Below, piece by piece: positions 1 through 7,170 of a stretch of 10,306 nucleotides of DNA. Source of the stretch: Firmicutes bacterium UBA2116 (GTDB taxonomy: Bacteria > Bacillota > Clostridia > Tissierellales > Sedimentibacteraceae). The DNA lies in the NCBI GenBank assembly GCA_002331025.1, contig DCYG01000035.1, positions 20,200-30,505 of the forward strand. Reading direction: 5' to 3'. The notes under the pieces are model-generated. The model ran no database searches. It worked only from the letters and a program-made list of their open reading frames with translations, and was not told the origin of the DNA. The stretch's first letter is position 1. Every line of letters starts with the position of its first letter. The translations under genes were made by a program, and so were the position numbers.

Positions 1-62
1 CTAATACGCTCCGGTTGCCCGCCTTCCGGCGCCTTGCAGGATGAACTTTTACAACAGCCTGT
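1..62. repeat. Possible right end of a GC-rich dispersed intergenic repeat
   Basis: The first 40 bases are clearly richer in G and C than anything else in the window, and contain a small hairpin CGCC-TTCC-GGCG (20-31). The stretch ending in ACTTTTACAACAGCCTG (46-62) resembles, from memory, the terminal motif ACTTTTTCAACAGCCTG of short non-autonomous repeats scattered between genes in many Firmicutes and deltaproteobacteria. In those repeats it pairs with a CAGGCTGTTGAAAAAGT copy at the other end, which here would lie off the left edge. Short open frames cross it on both strands (one + frame stops at 88-90), but none looks like a protein. The composition jump is seen directly; assignment to a repeat family is recall and inference. 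Confidence 0.35.
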
Positions 63-66
63 CATC

Positions 67-107
67 TTGATGACTTTGTCATCAATCTGAGGGCTTTACC
101 CTTTTTT
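67..107 (+). terminator. Tandem hairpins with T-run in the lpd leader (terminator or attenuator)
   Basis: A perfect 8-bp stem with a 3-base loop (TTGATGAC 67-74, GTCATCAA 78-85) is followed by a weaker stem AGGG 90-93 / CCCT 99-102 running directly into six T residues (102-107). This is the form of a weak intrinsic terminator. It could end an upstream transcript. However, only 13 bases separate the T-run from the lpd ribosome binding site, which leaves no room for a promoter, so lpd must be transcribed through it. GTCATC also occurs at 61-66 and could pair with the same GATGAC (69-74), giving two alternative folds. No known riboswitch class was recognised. Confidence 0.4.
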
Positions 108-134
108 ATTTAAATACCTTTGGAGGTTAAAAAA

Positions 135-1871
135 ATGAAGTATGATTTGATTATAGAAAAACTATCCGGACATGATACATCCGGAAAGGTTGGAAAGATA
201 AATAAAAGACCCGGAGATCCTTTAAATTCCGGCGATATTATATTTACAATAGAATCAGGAAAAGGGACAATTAAATTTACATCACAATATAAGGGTATTT
301 TAGGACAATTATCGATTACAGAAGGAGATATAATAAAAAAAGGCCAGATTGTCGGAAATGTTGAAGGGGAATTAATTGAGGAAACCGGTAAGGCTAAGCC
401 GACCCAATTTAAATCTGGTCAGGATCCCAAGAAGACGGCATATTCATTTGGACTTGCTAAACCCACCCCTAAAAATTACAACGTAGATGTAGCGATAGTA
501 GGTGGGGGTCCCGGTGGTTATGTTGCTGCTATCAGGGCTGCTCAAGGTGGAAAGAAGGTACTTATAATTGAAGAAAATCGGCTTGGCGGGACATGCCTCA
601 ATTATGGATGCATTCCTACAAAAGCACTTGTAAGCAGTATAGATGTTTTAGAAAAAATTAAACACTCTGAAATCTTTGGTATAGAAGTAGGAGAGGTAAA
701 GTTTTCTCTTGAAAGAATAATAAATAGAAAAAATGAGGTAGTCAATACACTGGTATCAGGGATTGAACACTTGATGAATGTATATGAAATAGAATATTTA
801 AACGGTAAAGCAGAGGTTATGGATTCAGAGACACTAAACGTGAAAAATAAGTTAATTGACGCAACTATAAAATTCGATAAATTAATTATTGCTACAGGAT
901 CTAAAACCTCTATTCCTCCGATTGAAGGTGCTGATAGCGAAAATATTCTTACCAGTAAGGAACTGTTGGAGTTAACTGAGGTGCCTTCATCACTTACGAT
1001 AATAGGCGGCGGGGTTATCGGAATGGAGTTTGCTTTTATATATAACGCCTTAGGTTCTAAAGTAAATGTAGTAGAGTTTTTACCTCAGATTCTGAATAAT
1101 ATGGATGATGATGTAGCAAGTGTAATCAGAGCTTCTGCCATAGAAAAAGGAATTAATATCTTAGAAGGTGCTAAAGCTTCATCGGTTAAAGCTTCCCTAG
1201 ATGGAACAATGATTGTTGAAATTAATGAAAATAATCAAACAAAATATATAATCAGTGAAAAAGTAGCCATGGCAGTCGGGAGAAAGGCGAATCTTGAAGC
1301 TCTTGATTCAGAAAAACTTGGTGTGGAGCTTAATGAAAGACGTAACGGCATAAAGGTGGATGCTAATATGAGAACAAGTAATCCAAACATATATGCTATC
1401 GGAGATATAACAAACAAGATACAGTTAGCACATATAGCTTCACATCATGGAATTGTGGCGGCAGATCATATAAATGGAATTGAAAATGAAATGAGCTATG
1501 ATTTGGTTCCAAGCGCAATATTTACTATACCGGAAGTTGGGCATGTGGGATTGAATGAAAAAGATACTTGTGCTCAAAATCTTGATTATGTTACAGGAAA
1601 ATTTCCGTTAATGGCAAACGGCAAGGCACAAGCTATGGGAGAAACTGAAGGCTTTGTAAAACTTATTGCAAACAAAGATACAAGAAAAATCATAGGTGGA
1701 ACAATAGTTGGTGTGCACGCTACCGACATGCTTAGTACAATAAGCAATATAATAGCTTCGGAGTTGACTATAGATAAGGCGGCACACGTGATATACGCAC
1801 ATCCTACTACAGCTGAATCCATTCATGAAGCATTATTAAGTGTAGATGGCAGAGGAATTCATTTTGCATAG
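135..1871 (+). CDS. lpdA: Dihydrolipoamide dehydrogenase with N-terminal lipoyl domain
   Basis: This is the E3 flavoenzyme that reoxidises protein-bound dihydrolipoamide with NAD+ in 2-oxoacid or acetoin dehydrogenase complexes or the glycine cleavage system, in the cytoplasm. The 578-residue product starts with a lipoyl domain (about 1-80), with the likely lipoylated Lys43 in ESGKG. Then come an FAD-binding GGGPGG (123-128), the redox disulfide Cys154-X4-Cys159 in GGTCLNYGCIPTK, the NAD-binding GGGVIG (291-296), the second FAD motif AIGD (421-424) and a C-terminal dimerisation domain with the catalytic pair His556/Glu561 (HPTTAE). All catalytic residues are present. The ATG at 135 is preferred over the in-frame TTG at 120 because GGAGG (122-126) sits at the right distance. 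Its end overlaps lplA. The partner E1/E2 or gcv genes are not in the window, so the complex it serves is open. Confidence 0.95.
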   Translation: MKYDLIIEKLSGHDTSGKVGKINKRPGDPLNSGDIIFTIESGKGTIKFTSQYKGILGQLSITEGDIIKKGQIVGNVEGELIEETGKAKPTQFKSGQDPKKTAYSFGLAKPTPKNYNVDVAIVGGGPGGYVAAIRAAQGGKKVLIIEENRLGGTCLNYGCIPTKALVSSIDVLEKIKHSEIFGIEVGEVKFSLERIINRKNEVVNTLVSGIEHLMNVYEIEYLNGKAEVMDSETLNVKNKLIDATIKFDKLIIATGSKTSIPPIEGADSENILTSKELLELTEVPSSLTIIGGGVIGMEFAFIYNALGSKVNVVEFLPQILNNMDDDVASVIRASAIEKGINILEGAKASSVKASLDGTMIVEINENNQTKYIISEKVAMAVGRKANLEALDSEKLGVELNERRNGIKVDANMRTSNPNIYAIGDITNKIQLAHIASHHGIVAADHINGIENEMSYDLVPSAIFTIPEVGHVGLNEKDTCAQNLDYVTGKFPLMANGKAQAMGETEGFVKLIANKDTRKIIGGTIVGVHATDMLSTISNIIASELTIDKAAHVIYAHPTTAESIHEALLSVDGRGIHFA

Positions 1872-2850
1872 GAAATTTAAAGTGTATCTGTCTGAATCGT
1901 TTGATCCTAAATTCAATTTATCCGTAGAAGAGTGGTTAATGAATTGCAGTGAACCTGATGAAGTATTATTGTTTCTTTGGCAAAATAAAAACACTGTAGT
2001 TATAGGAAGAAATCAGAATCCCTACAAAGAATGTGATATTAAAAAGCTTAAAGAAAATGATGTACACCTGATAAGAAGATTGTCAGGCGGTGGAGCCGTA
2101 TACCATGATTTGGGGAATTTAAATTTTACATTTATTGCATCTGACAAAAATTATAATGTTGAAAACAATATGAAAGTGATTACAGATGCCATTGCCAGGT
2201 ATGGAATCTATGGTTATTTTAATGGCAGGAATGATTTGCTGGTGCAAGAACGGAAATTTTCCGGAAATGCCTTTATCAGCGACAATGGTAGGAATTGTCA
2301 TCATGGAACTGTACTCGTGGATGTTGACTTAGAAAAGATGTCCGGATATTTAACGGTATCACCTTTAAAGCTGGAGTCAAAAGGAATTGACTCTGTTTTG
2401 TCAAGGGTAATTAATCTCAAGGAAATATCTCCGCAATTAACTACTGAAAGCTTAAAAACTTCACTGATAGAAAGTTTTAATGAATTTTACAAAACGGATG
2501 CACAAAAAATAATTTTAAACGAGAATACAACAGATGTATCAAAGTATATTGAAAAGTATGATTCATGGGAGTGGAATTATTCTGAAAGCCCGGATTTTTC
2601 AATAGTATTAGAGGATAAGTTCGATTGGGGAATCTTTGAAATTCATATGGAACTTTCTGACGGAAAAATCAAGGATTGCCGGATATTTACGGATTCCATG
2701 GAGCTTGAAGCCTTTAAATATTTAGAAACAGCCCTTATTAATAAAGAATTAAAAAGTAATAATATTACAGATGTTATTCACAAATGTATTAAAAATGAAA
2801 ATATTAAACAGGGACTATGTTTGTTCCTAAACGATAAAATCAACATGTAA
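1864..2850 (+). CDS. lplA: Lipoate-protein ligase A (LplA/LplJ family)
   Basis: This enzyme activates lipoate with ATP to lipoyl-AMP and transfers it to the lysine of lipoyl domains, allowing scavenging of external lipoate. Numbering is from the TTG at 1864 (328 residues). The N-terminal SESFDPKFNLSVEEW (about 10-24) is typical of the family. It is followed by the lipoate-binding RRLSGGGAVYHD (71-82), the catalytic lysine Lys131 in KFSGNAF, HHGT soon after, and the small C-terminal accessory domain beginning near Trp235 (DSWEWNY), typical of single-chain bacterial LplA. An in-frame ATG at 1846 has no good ribosome binding site. The TTG at 1864 has AGAGGA 7 bases upstream and gives the family-typical N-terminus, so I prefer it; it overlaps the end of lpdA by 8 bases. 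This suggests translational coupling, and the fused lipoyl domain of the neighbour is an obvious substrate. Confidence 0.92.
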   Translation: MHRKFKVYLSESFDPKFNLSVEEWLMNCSEPDEVLLFLWQNKNTVVIGRNQNPYKECDIKKLKENDVHLIRRLSGGGAVYHDLGNLNFTFIASDKNYNVENNMKVITDAIARYGIYGYFNGRNDLLVQERKFSGNAFISDNGRNCHHGTVLVDVDLEKMSGYLTVSPLKLESKGIDSVLSRVINLKEISPQLTTESLKTSLIESFNEFYKTDAQKIILNENTTDVSKYIEKYDSWEWNYSESPDFSIVLEDKFDWGIFEIHMELSDGKIKDCRIFTDSMELEAFKYLETALINKELKSNNITDVIHKCIKNENIKQGLCLFLNDKINM

Positions 2851-2857
2851 TGCAGAA

Positions 2858-2890
2858 AGCTTGCTTAAATTTATAATAGGCAAGTTTTTT
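2858..2890 (+). terminator. Rho-independent terminator after lplA
   Basis: AGCTTGC (2858-2864) pairs with GCAAGTT (2880-2886) around an AT-rich 15-base loop, with a run of six T residues at 2885-2890. One pair is a G-T wobble. It lies 8 bases after the lplA stop and separates the lipoate module from the regulator gene. Confidence 0.65.
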
Positions 2891-3018
2891 GTTTTAGCAT
2901 CCCTTATAAAAAAATTAAAGAAAATATTTTTAATTTTATAAAAATTAATATATAATTAGTTATAAGTGACGGATTTTAAAAATATTTTATGAATTTTTAA
3001 AATAAGGGAGTGAGGAAA

Positions 3019-4341
3019 TTGAGCAGCAACGGACTTAAAGAATTATTTTATGATAGTGATTTAATTCTTATCATTGATAAAAATGGTAAGGTGATGTACT
3101 ATGACGACTATGATGATAATTTAAATATGTTAAAAAAAGAGAATGTCGTAGGAAGATCTATTTTTGAATTATATCCATTCTTTAAAAGAGAAGATTTCAC
3201 AGTATTTAGGGCAATGGATAGAAAAGAACCGATATTAAATGAATATCAGACTTTTACTGTTGACGGAAATAAGAAGAATTGTCTGAACAATGCTTTTCCC
3301 TTAATAAACGAAACAGGCGTTATAGGGGGCATAGTAATATCTGTAGAATTATCAAGTAAAGCTGTAAAGAGGAAGACTAGGAAATCTACATCGAGATATG
3401 ATTTTGAAGATATTATAACTGAAAATCAAGAATTTAAGAAAAGCATGGAAATTTTAAAAAAGGTTTCAAAAAGTGAATCTAATGTTCTTATAATAGGAGA
3501 AACCGGGACAGGAAAAGAATTAATCGCTCATTCAATACATAGCAACAGCAGCAGAAGAAACAAACCGTTTATTATTCAAAATTGTGCTGCAATACCGAGC
3601 TCAATTATGGAAAGCATTCTTTTTGGAACTGCAAAAGGAAGCTTTACGGGTTCAATGGATAAGGAAGGTTTATTCGAATCAGCAAATGGAGGCACTATTT
3701 TCCTTGATGAAATAAATTCTGTCCCGTATGATTTGCAGAGCAAATTGTTAAGAACATTGGAAAATAAAAACATCATGAGAATCGGTGAAAACATTGAAAG
3801 GGAAATTGATATAAGAATAATTGCATCAACTAATGAGGATTTGGCTAGAAAGGTTGATAAAGGTGAGTTCAGGGCAGATTTATACTATAGATTGAACGTT
3901 ATAAGCTTTAATATACCTCCCTTGAAGGAAAGGAAGGAGGATATAAAAGTATTAGTGGATTATTATATAAACCAATATAATTCTATTCTAAATAAAAACA
4001 TTACAGGTATATCCAAAGATGTAATGCAAATTCTTAATGATTATGAGTGGAAAGGAAATATCAGGGAACTAAAAAACGTAATAGAATATGCTTTGAATTT
4101 TTCAGAAGATGGCATTTTAAATATGGATAGCCTCCCTCAGTACTTAATGAAATCAATAAGCAGTGAGAAAAAAGAGCGATTAGCGGGTGGTTCATTAACA
4201 ACCATGGTTGATAATTACGAATGTAAATTAATTAAAGATGCTTTAGAATCATGTAAATATAATATACTGAAAACAGCAGAATTTTTAAATATACCGAGAC
4301 AAACTTTATACTATAAACTAAAAAAATACAATATTGAATAA
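3019..4341 (+). CDS. RocR-like sigma-54-dependent transcriptional activator (PAS, AAA+, Fis HTH)
   Basis: This is a bacterial enhancer-binding protein that uses ATP hydrolysis to open promoters bound by RNA polymerase with sigma-54. In the 440-residue product (TTG start) an N-terminal PAS-like sensor (about 1-115) shows the YPFF ... NEYQTFTVDG ... GVIGG pattern I associate with RocR, the ornithine/citrulline-responsive activator of arginine catabolism in Bacillus. The AAA+ domain has Walker A GETGTGKE (160-167), the sigma-54 contact loop GSFTGS (207-212, canonical GAFTGA) and Walker B IFLDE with Asp230/Glu231. The FGTAKGSFTG...GLFE context is RocR-like too. A Fis-type helix-turn-helix forms the last ~40 residues. 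There is no receiver domain, so a small ligand is the likely signal. An in-frame GTG at 3010 lies inside the AAGGGAG ribosome binding site; TTG at 3019 has that site 8 bases upstream. A TATAAT at 2951-2956 is a possible -10 box without a clear -35. The target is most likely the liv operon just downstream. Confidence 0.92.
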   Translation: MSSNGLKELFYDSDLILIIDKNGKVMYYDDYDDNLNMLKKENVVGRSIFELYPFFKREDFTVFRAMDRKEPILNEYQTFTVDGNKKNCLNNAFPLINETGVIGGIVISVELSSKAVKRKTRKSTSRYDFEDIITENQEFKKSMEILKKVSKSESNVLIIGETGTGKELIAHSIHSNSSRRNKPFIIQNCAAIPSSIMESILFGTAKGSFTGSMDKEGLFESANGGTIFLDEINSVPYDLQSKLLRTLENKNIMRIGENIEREIDIRIIASTNEDLARKVDKGEFRADLYYRLNVISFNIPPLKERKEDIKVLVDYYINQYNSILNKNITGISKDVMQILNDYEWKGNIRELKNVIEYALNFSEDGILNMDSLPQYLMKSISSEKKERLAGGSLTTMVDNYECKLIKDALESCKYNILKTAEFLNIPRQTLYYKLKKYNIE

Positions 4342-4351
4342 TCTGATTTTT

Positions 4352-4394
4352 AAAATTGGGCACTTATTGGTTAAATAAGTTACCAATTTTTTTT
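4352..4394 (+). terminator. Long-hairpin terminator after the regulator gene; possible activator site
   Basis: AAAATTGG (4352-4359) pairs perfectly with CCAATTTT (4383-4390). Inside it, after a 2x2 mismatch, ACTTATT (4362-4368) pairs perfectly with AATAAGT (4374-4380) around the 5-base loop GGTTA. The 3' arm runs into eight T residues (4387-4394). This is a strong intrinsic terminator for the regulator transcript. Its palindrome is centred about 65 bases upstream of the sigma-54 -24 element, within the usual distance range of an enhancer site, so a second role as activator operator is possible (inference). Confidence 0.8.
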
Positions 4395-4434
4395 ATAATT
4401 ATTAACATTTCAACAAAAATAAAAATGCTTGATT

Positions 4435-4452
4435 TTGGCATGGTTTATGCAT
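4435..4452 (+). promoter_or_regulatory. Sigma-54 (-24/-12) promoter of the liv operon
   Basis: TTGGCATGGTTTATGCAT matches the established sigma-54 consensus TGGCAC-N5-TTGCA. The invariant GG is at 4437-4438, the invariant GC at 4449-4450, and the spacing between them is exactly right. Only two of the other strongly conserved positions differ (C to T after GGCA, and T to A before TGC). Transcription would start near 4461, leaving a ~64-base untranslated leader before livH. The site lies between the terminator of a sigma-54 activator gene and the operon, which is the expected place for it. Confidence 0.85.
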
Positions 4453-4524
4453 ATAATATATATTAAAAATTATTTTGCTTTATATTTAATTCGTAAATTT
4501 ATACATATTAAGGAGGAGGAACTA

Positions 4525-5397
4525 ATGATTATTCAGCAATTGATAAATGGTTTAACTATAGGCTCAATTTATGCAATGGTTGCTTTGGGATATACACTGG
4601 CATATGGAATTTTAGGTCTTATAAATTTTGCTCACGGAGATGTTTACATGGTGGGAGCTTTCATAGCATACTTTTGTGTTTCAATTCTAAAAATTAATAT
4701 TATTGTTTCATTTTTTGTAGCCCTTATTGCTTCCGGAATTCTTGGAGCTTTAATTGAATTCACAGCTTTCAGATCGATCAGAAGCGGCTCGCGAAGCTCA
4801 CAGTTAATTAGTGCAATAGGGGTATCAATTATTTTACAAAATACTGTAATGCTTACCATGGGTTCCGATACGAAGCCTTTTCCTAAGGTAATGAACACTG
4901 CGGCGTATGAATTTTCAAACATAACAATATCATCTACGCAAATATTAATTATGATAGTTGCTTTAGTTTTTATGATAATGCTATATTTGTTAATTTACAA
5001 AACCAGAATTGGAATAGCAATGAGGTCGACTGCTCAGGATTCGGCAATGAGCAGCTTGATGGGTATTAATGTAAACAAAGTTATTTCAATAACATTTTCA
5101 ATCGGTGCAGTATTAGGTGCGGCAGCAGGTATATTAGTAGGAATATATTATAATTCACTGGTGTTTAATATGGGTGCATCGATGGGACTTAAGGCTTTTG
5201 TTGCGGCGGTTTTAGGTGGAATTGGAAATATACCCGGAACGATGCTGGGCGGAATTGTCCTGGGATTAGCTGAAAGCTTAGGAGCCACCTTAATATCGGC
5301 TAAGTACAAGGATGCATTTTCTTTTATAATATTAATATTAGTCCTGCTCTTTAAACCCACGGGTTTGTTTGGCAAGAAAGAAGTTGAGAAGGTGTAG
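4525..5397 (+). CDS. livH: Branched-chain-type amino acid ABC transporter permease LivH
   Basis: This is one of two membrane subunits of a hydrophobic amino-acid (HAAT/LivHMGFJ) importer. The 290-residue protein is almost entirely hydrophobic, with about eight predicted membrane segments. It carries the LivH hallmark GLINFAHGDVYMVGAF (31-46) and a C-terminal AAVLGGIGNIPG (227-238), the conserved region next to the ATPase-contact loop. The start is the ATG at 4525, directly after the very strong AGGAGGAGG (4511-4519). An upstream in-frame start at 4429 would fall inside the sigma-54 promoter and is not credible. It is the first gene of the operon, with livM starting 7 bases after its stop. Family membership does not by itself mean leucine, isoleucine or valine is the substrate, because related systems carry urea, amides and other amino acids. 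Confidence 0.92.
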   Translation: MIIQQLINGLTIGSIYAMVALGYTLAYGILGLINFAHGDVYMVGAFIAYFCVSILKINIIVSFFVALIASGILGALIEFTAFRSIRSGSRSSQLISAIGVSIILQNTVMLTMGSDTKPFPKVMNTAAYEFSNITISSTQILIMIVALVFMIMLYLLIYKTRIGIAMRSTAQDSAMSSLMGINVNKVISITFSIGAVLGAAAGILVGIYYNSLVFNMGASMGLKAFVAAVLGGIGNIPGTMLGGIVLGLAESLGATLISAKYKDAFSFIILILVLLFKPTGLFGKKEVEKV

Positions 5398-5404
5398 GTG
5401 TTTT

Positions 5405-6388
5405 ATGGACAAGATTGTAAGTATAAGAAATAAAGTGTTTGGTCATATAAATAATAAATTAATATTTCCTCTTTCCTTATTAGTTATATTTATATTTCCA
5501 ATACTGCTGGATAATAATTATATACTTCATATTTTAATTCTTTTAGGTGTATATGTTGTGCTTGGTGTAAGCTTAAACGTTGTAGCCGGGGTTACAGGAG
5601 AATTAGATTTGGGACATGCCGCTTTTTTTGGAATAGGCGCGTATGCATCAAGTCTTTTTGTAATAAATATATTTGATAATTTTTGGATTGGTATGATATT
5701 AGCCGGATTAATATCGCTTTTATTCGGATTGATATTAGGTATACCGTCTTTAAGAATACGCGGAGATTATCTGGCTATAGTTACTTTGGGATTTAATGAG
5801 ATTATACGATATGTGCTTTTAAATATGCAGAGTATTACAAATGGTCCCATGGGTATAAAAGGGATTCCGTCTCCGACCATATTTGGCTACACATTAAATA
5901 CAAAACAACAAATGTTTTATCTCATTTGGATTTTAGTTATTATCACCTGTGTTGTGATGAACAGAATGTCAAATTCAAGATTCGGACGAACCTTGGTTGC
6001 AATAAGAGAGGATGAAATAGCAGCCACATCTCTTGGCATCAATACAGGCAAGTATAAAATTTGGTCATTTGCCATAACGGCTGCCTTTGCAGGAATCGGG
6101 GGAAGTTTTTTCGCACATTATATGAATTTTATAAATCCCAATAATTTTACTTCCAATGAATCTATACTTATATTATGTATGATTACGGTTGGAGGAAGGG
6201 GAAGCATTATAGGTTCGGTTATAGGTGTTGCAATATTGTTTTTATTGCCTGAATTATTAAGACCGATTGCTGATTATAGAATGCTTATATACGGTATATT
6301 GTTAGTTCTTATGATGGTTTTCAAGCCAAAAGGTTTTTGGCCTGAAAAAAGAGTCCCGTCAAAAATAACAAAACTGATAAGAAGATAG
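5405..6388 (+). CDS. livM: Branched-chain-type amino acid ABC transporter permease LivM
   Basis: This is the second membrane subunit, pairing with LivH to form the channel. The protein has 327 residues with a short basic, cytoplasmic-looking N-terminus (about 1-18) followed by about eight to ten hydrophobic segments. Diagnostic family motifs are LDLGHAAFFGIGAYA (68-82) and LRIRGDYLAIVTLGFNEI (116-133), with a basic C-terminal tail after FKPKGFWP. The ATG at 5405 is chosen. An in-frame TTG at 5369 would overlap livH and adds a basic peptide unlike the family. The ribosome binding signal (GAAGGTG, 5388-5394) overlaps the end of livH, consistent with coupled translation. livG follows 11 bases after the stop. 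Confidence 0.92.
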   Translation: MDKIVSIRNKVFGHINNKLIFPLSLLVIFIFPILLDNNYILHILILLGVYVVLGVSLNVVAGVTGELDLGHAAFFGIGAYASSLFVINIFDNFWIGMILAGLISLLFGLILGIPSLRIRGDYLAIVTLGFNEIIRYVLLNMQSITNGPMGIKGIPSPTIFGYTLNTKQQMFYLIWILVIITCVVMNRMSNSRFGRTLVAIREDEIAATSLGINTGKYKIWSFAITAAFAGIGGSFFAHYMNFINPNNFTSNESILILCMITVGGRGSIIGSVIGVAILFLLPELLRPIADYRMLIYGILLVLMMVFKPKGFWPEKRVPSKITKLIRR

Positions 6389-6399
6389 GGGAGACAATT

Positions 6400-7170
6400 A
6401 TGGATATATTAAAAATTGATGGAATCAGTAAATATTTCAGTGGACTTAAGGCCGTTGACGATGTTTCCCTTGATGTAAAGAAAGGGGAGATATTCAGCAT
6501 AATAGGTCCCAACGGAGCAGGAAAAACAACTTTGTTCAATATGATTTCCGGGCATTACTCACCTACCAAGGGAAAAAAGTATTTTGAAGGAGAAGATATA
6601 ACAAACCTCAGAGACTTTGAAGTAGCTGAAAAAGGAATAACAAGGACCTTTCAAAATATAAAATTATTTTCAAATTTAACAGTTCTTGAAAATGTTCTTA
6701 TCGGTCTCCATATTAAGCTTAAATCGAGCATGCTGGATTGTATTTTAAGAAATAACAAAAATATAGCCGAAGAAAATGCTTGCTATGATGAAGCAATGAA
6801 CTTATTAGATAGTATCGGATTAAGGCAAAAAGCTCTTGAACTTGCCAGAAACCTGTCGTATGGTGAACAAAGAAGATTGGAAATTATCAGAGCGTTAGCA
6901 TCTGAACCAAAGATTCTTTTATTAGATGAGCCTACAGCGGGAATGAATAATTCAGAAGCAAAAGAGGTTGTGGAATTTATAAAAGATTTGAACCGTACCG
7001 GACTTACCATTCTGCTGATAGAACACAACATGAGAGTAGTAATGGGTGTATCGGATAATATAGCAGTTTTAGATCATGGAATAAAAATTGCTCATGGTTC
7101 AGCTTCTGAAATACAAAACAATGAGTTGGTTATAGAAGCTTATTTGGGAAGGGGCAAGAAAAATGATTAA
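6400..7170 (+). CDS. livG: Amino acid ABC transporter ATP-binding protein LivG
   Basis: This is a cytoplasmic ATPase subunit that drives import together with LivF. The protein is 256 residues, normal for LivG, with Walker A GPNGAGKTT (36-44), ABC signature LSYGEQ (152-157), Walker B LLLDEP with Asp176/Glu177, and the switch histidine in LLIEHNM. The insertion between Walker A and the signature (KLKSSMLDCILRNNK region) is the LivG-typical extension that separates it from the shorter LivF. The signature has Tyr in place of the usual second Gly (LSYGEQ rather than LSGGEQ), which is common in LivG. The ribosome binding site is GGGGAGA, about 9 bases upstream of the ATG. Its last 8 bases overlap the start of livF. 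Confidence 0.95.
   Translation: MDILKIDGISKYFSGLKAVDDVSLDVKKGEIFSIIGPNGAGKTTLFNMISGHYSPTKGKKYFEGEDITNLRDFEVAEKGITRTFQNIKLFSNLTVLENVLIGLHIKLKSSMLDCILRNNKNIAEENACYDEAMNLLDSIGLRQKALELARNLSYGEQRRLEIIRALASEPKILLLDEPTAGMNNSEAKEVVEFIKDLNRTGLTILLIEHNMRVVMGVSDNIAVLDHGIKIAHGSASEIQNNELVIEAYLGRGKKND

Noticed and set aside
1..65. A minus-strand open frame starting at base 65 and running off the left edge (begins MTGCCKSSS).
   Set aside because: It sits inside the suspected dispersed repeat, has no convincing ribosome binding site, and its composition does not look like a host protein.
61..134. Glycine, TPP or other known riboswitch in front of lpdA.
   Set aside because: The tandem hairpins lack the conserved core motifs I know for these classes, and too little leader is in view.
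2901..3008. Inverted repeat CCCTTAT (2901-2907) / ATAAGGG (3002-3008) flanking the regulator's promoter region.
   Set aside because: Only seven bases match across a 94-base AT-rich gap, and the right copy overlaps the ribosome binding site, so chance is the simpler explanation.
4429..4524. An N-terminally extended livH starting at 4429.
   Set aside because: The extension runs through the sigma-54 promoter and the untranslated leader; the ATG at 4525 has a near-perfect ribosome binding site and gives the normal LivH N-terminus.
4644..4922. Minus-strand open frame opposite livH, and similar ones opposite lpdA, lplA, livG, livF and livJ.
   Set aside because: All lie fully inside strongly supported genes, have no ribosome binding sites and show no recognisable domains.
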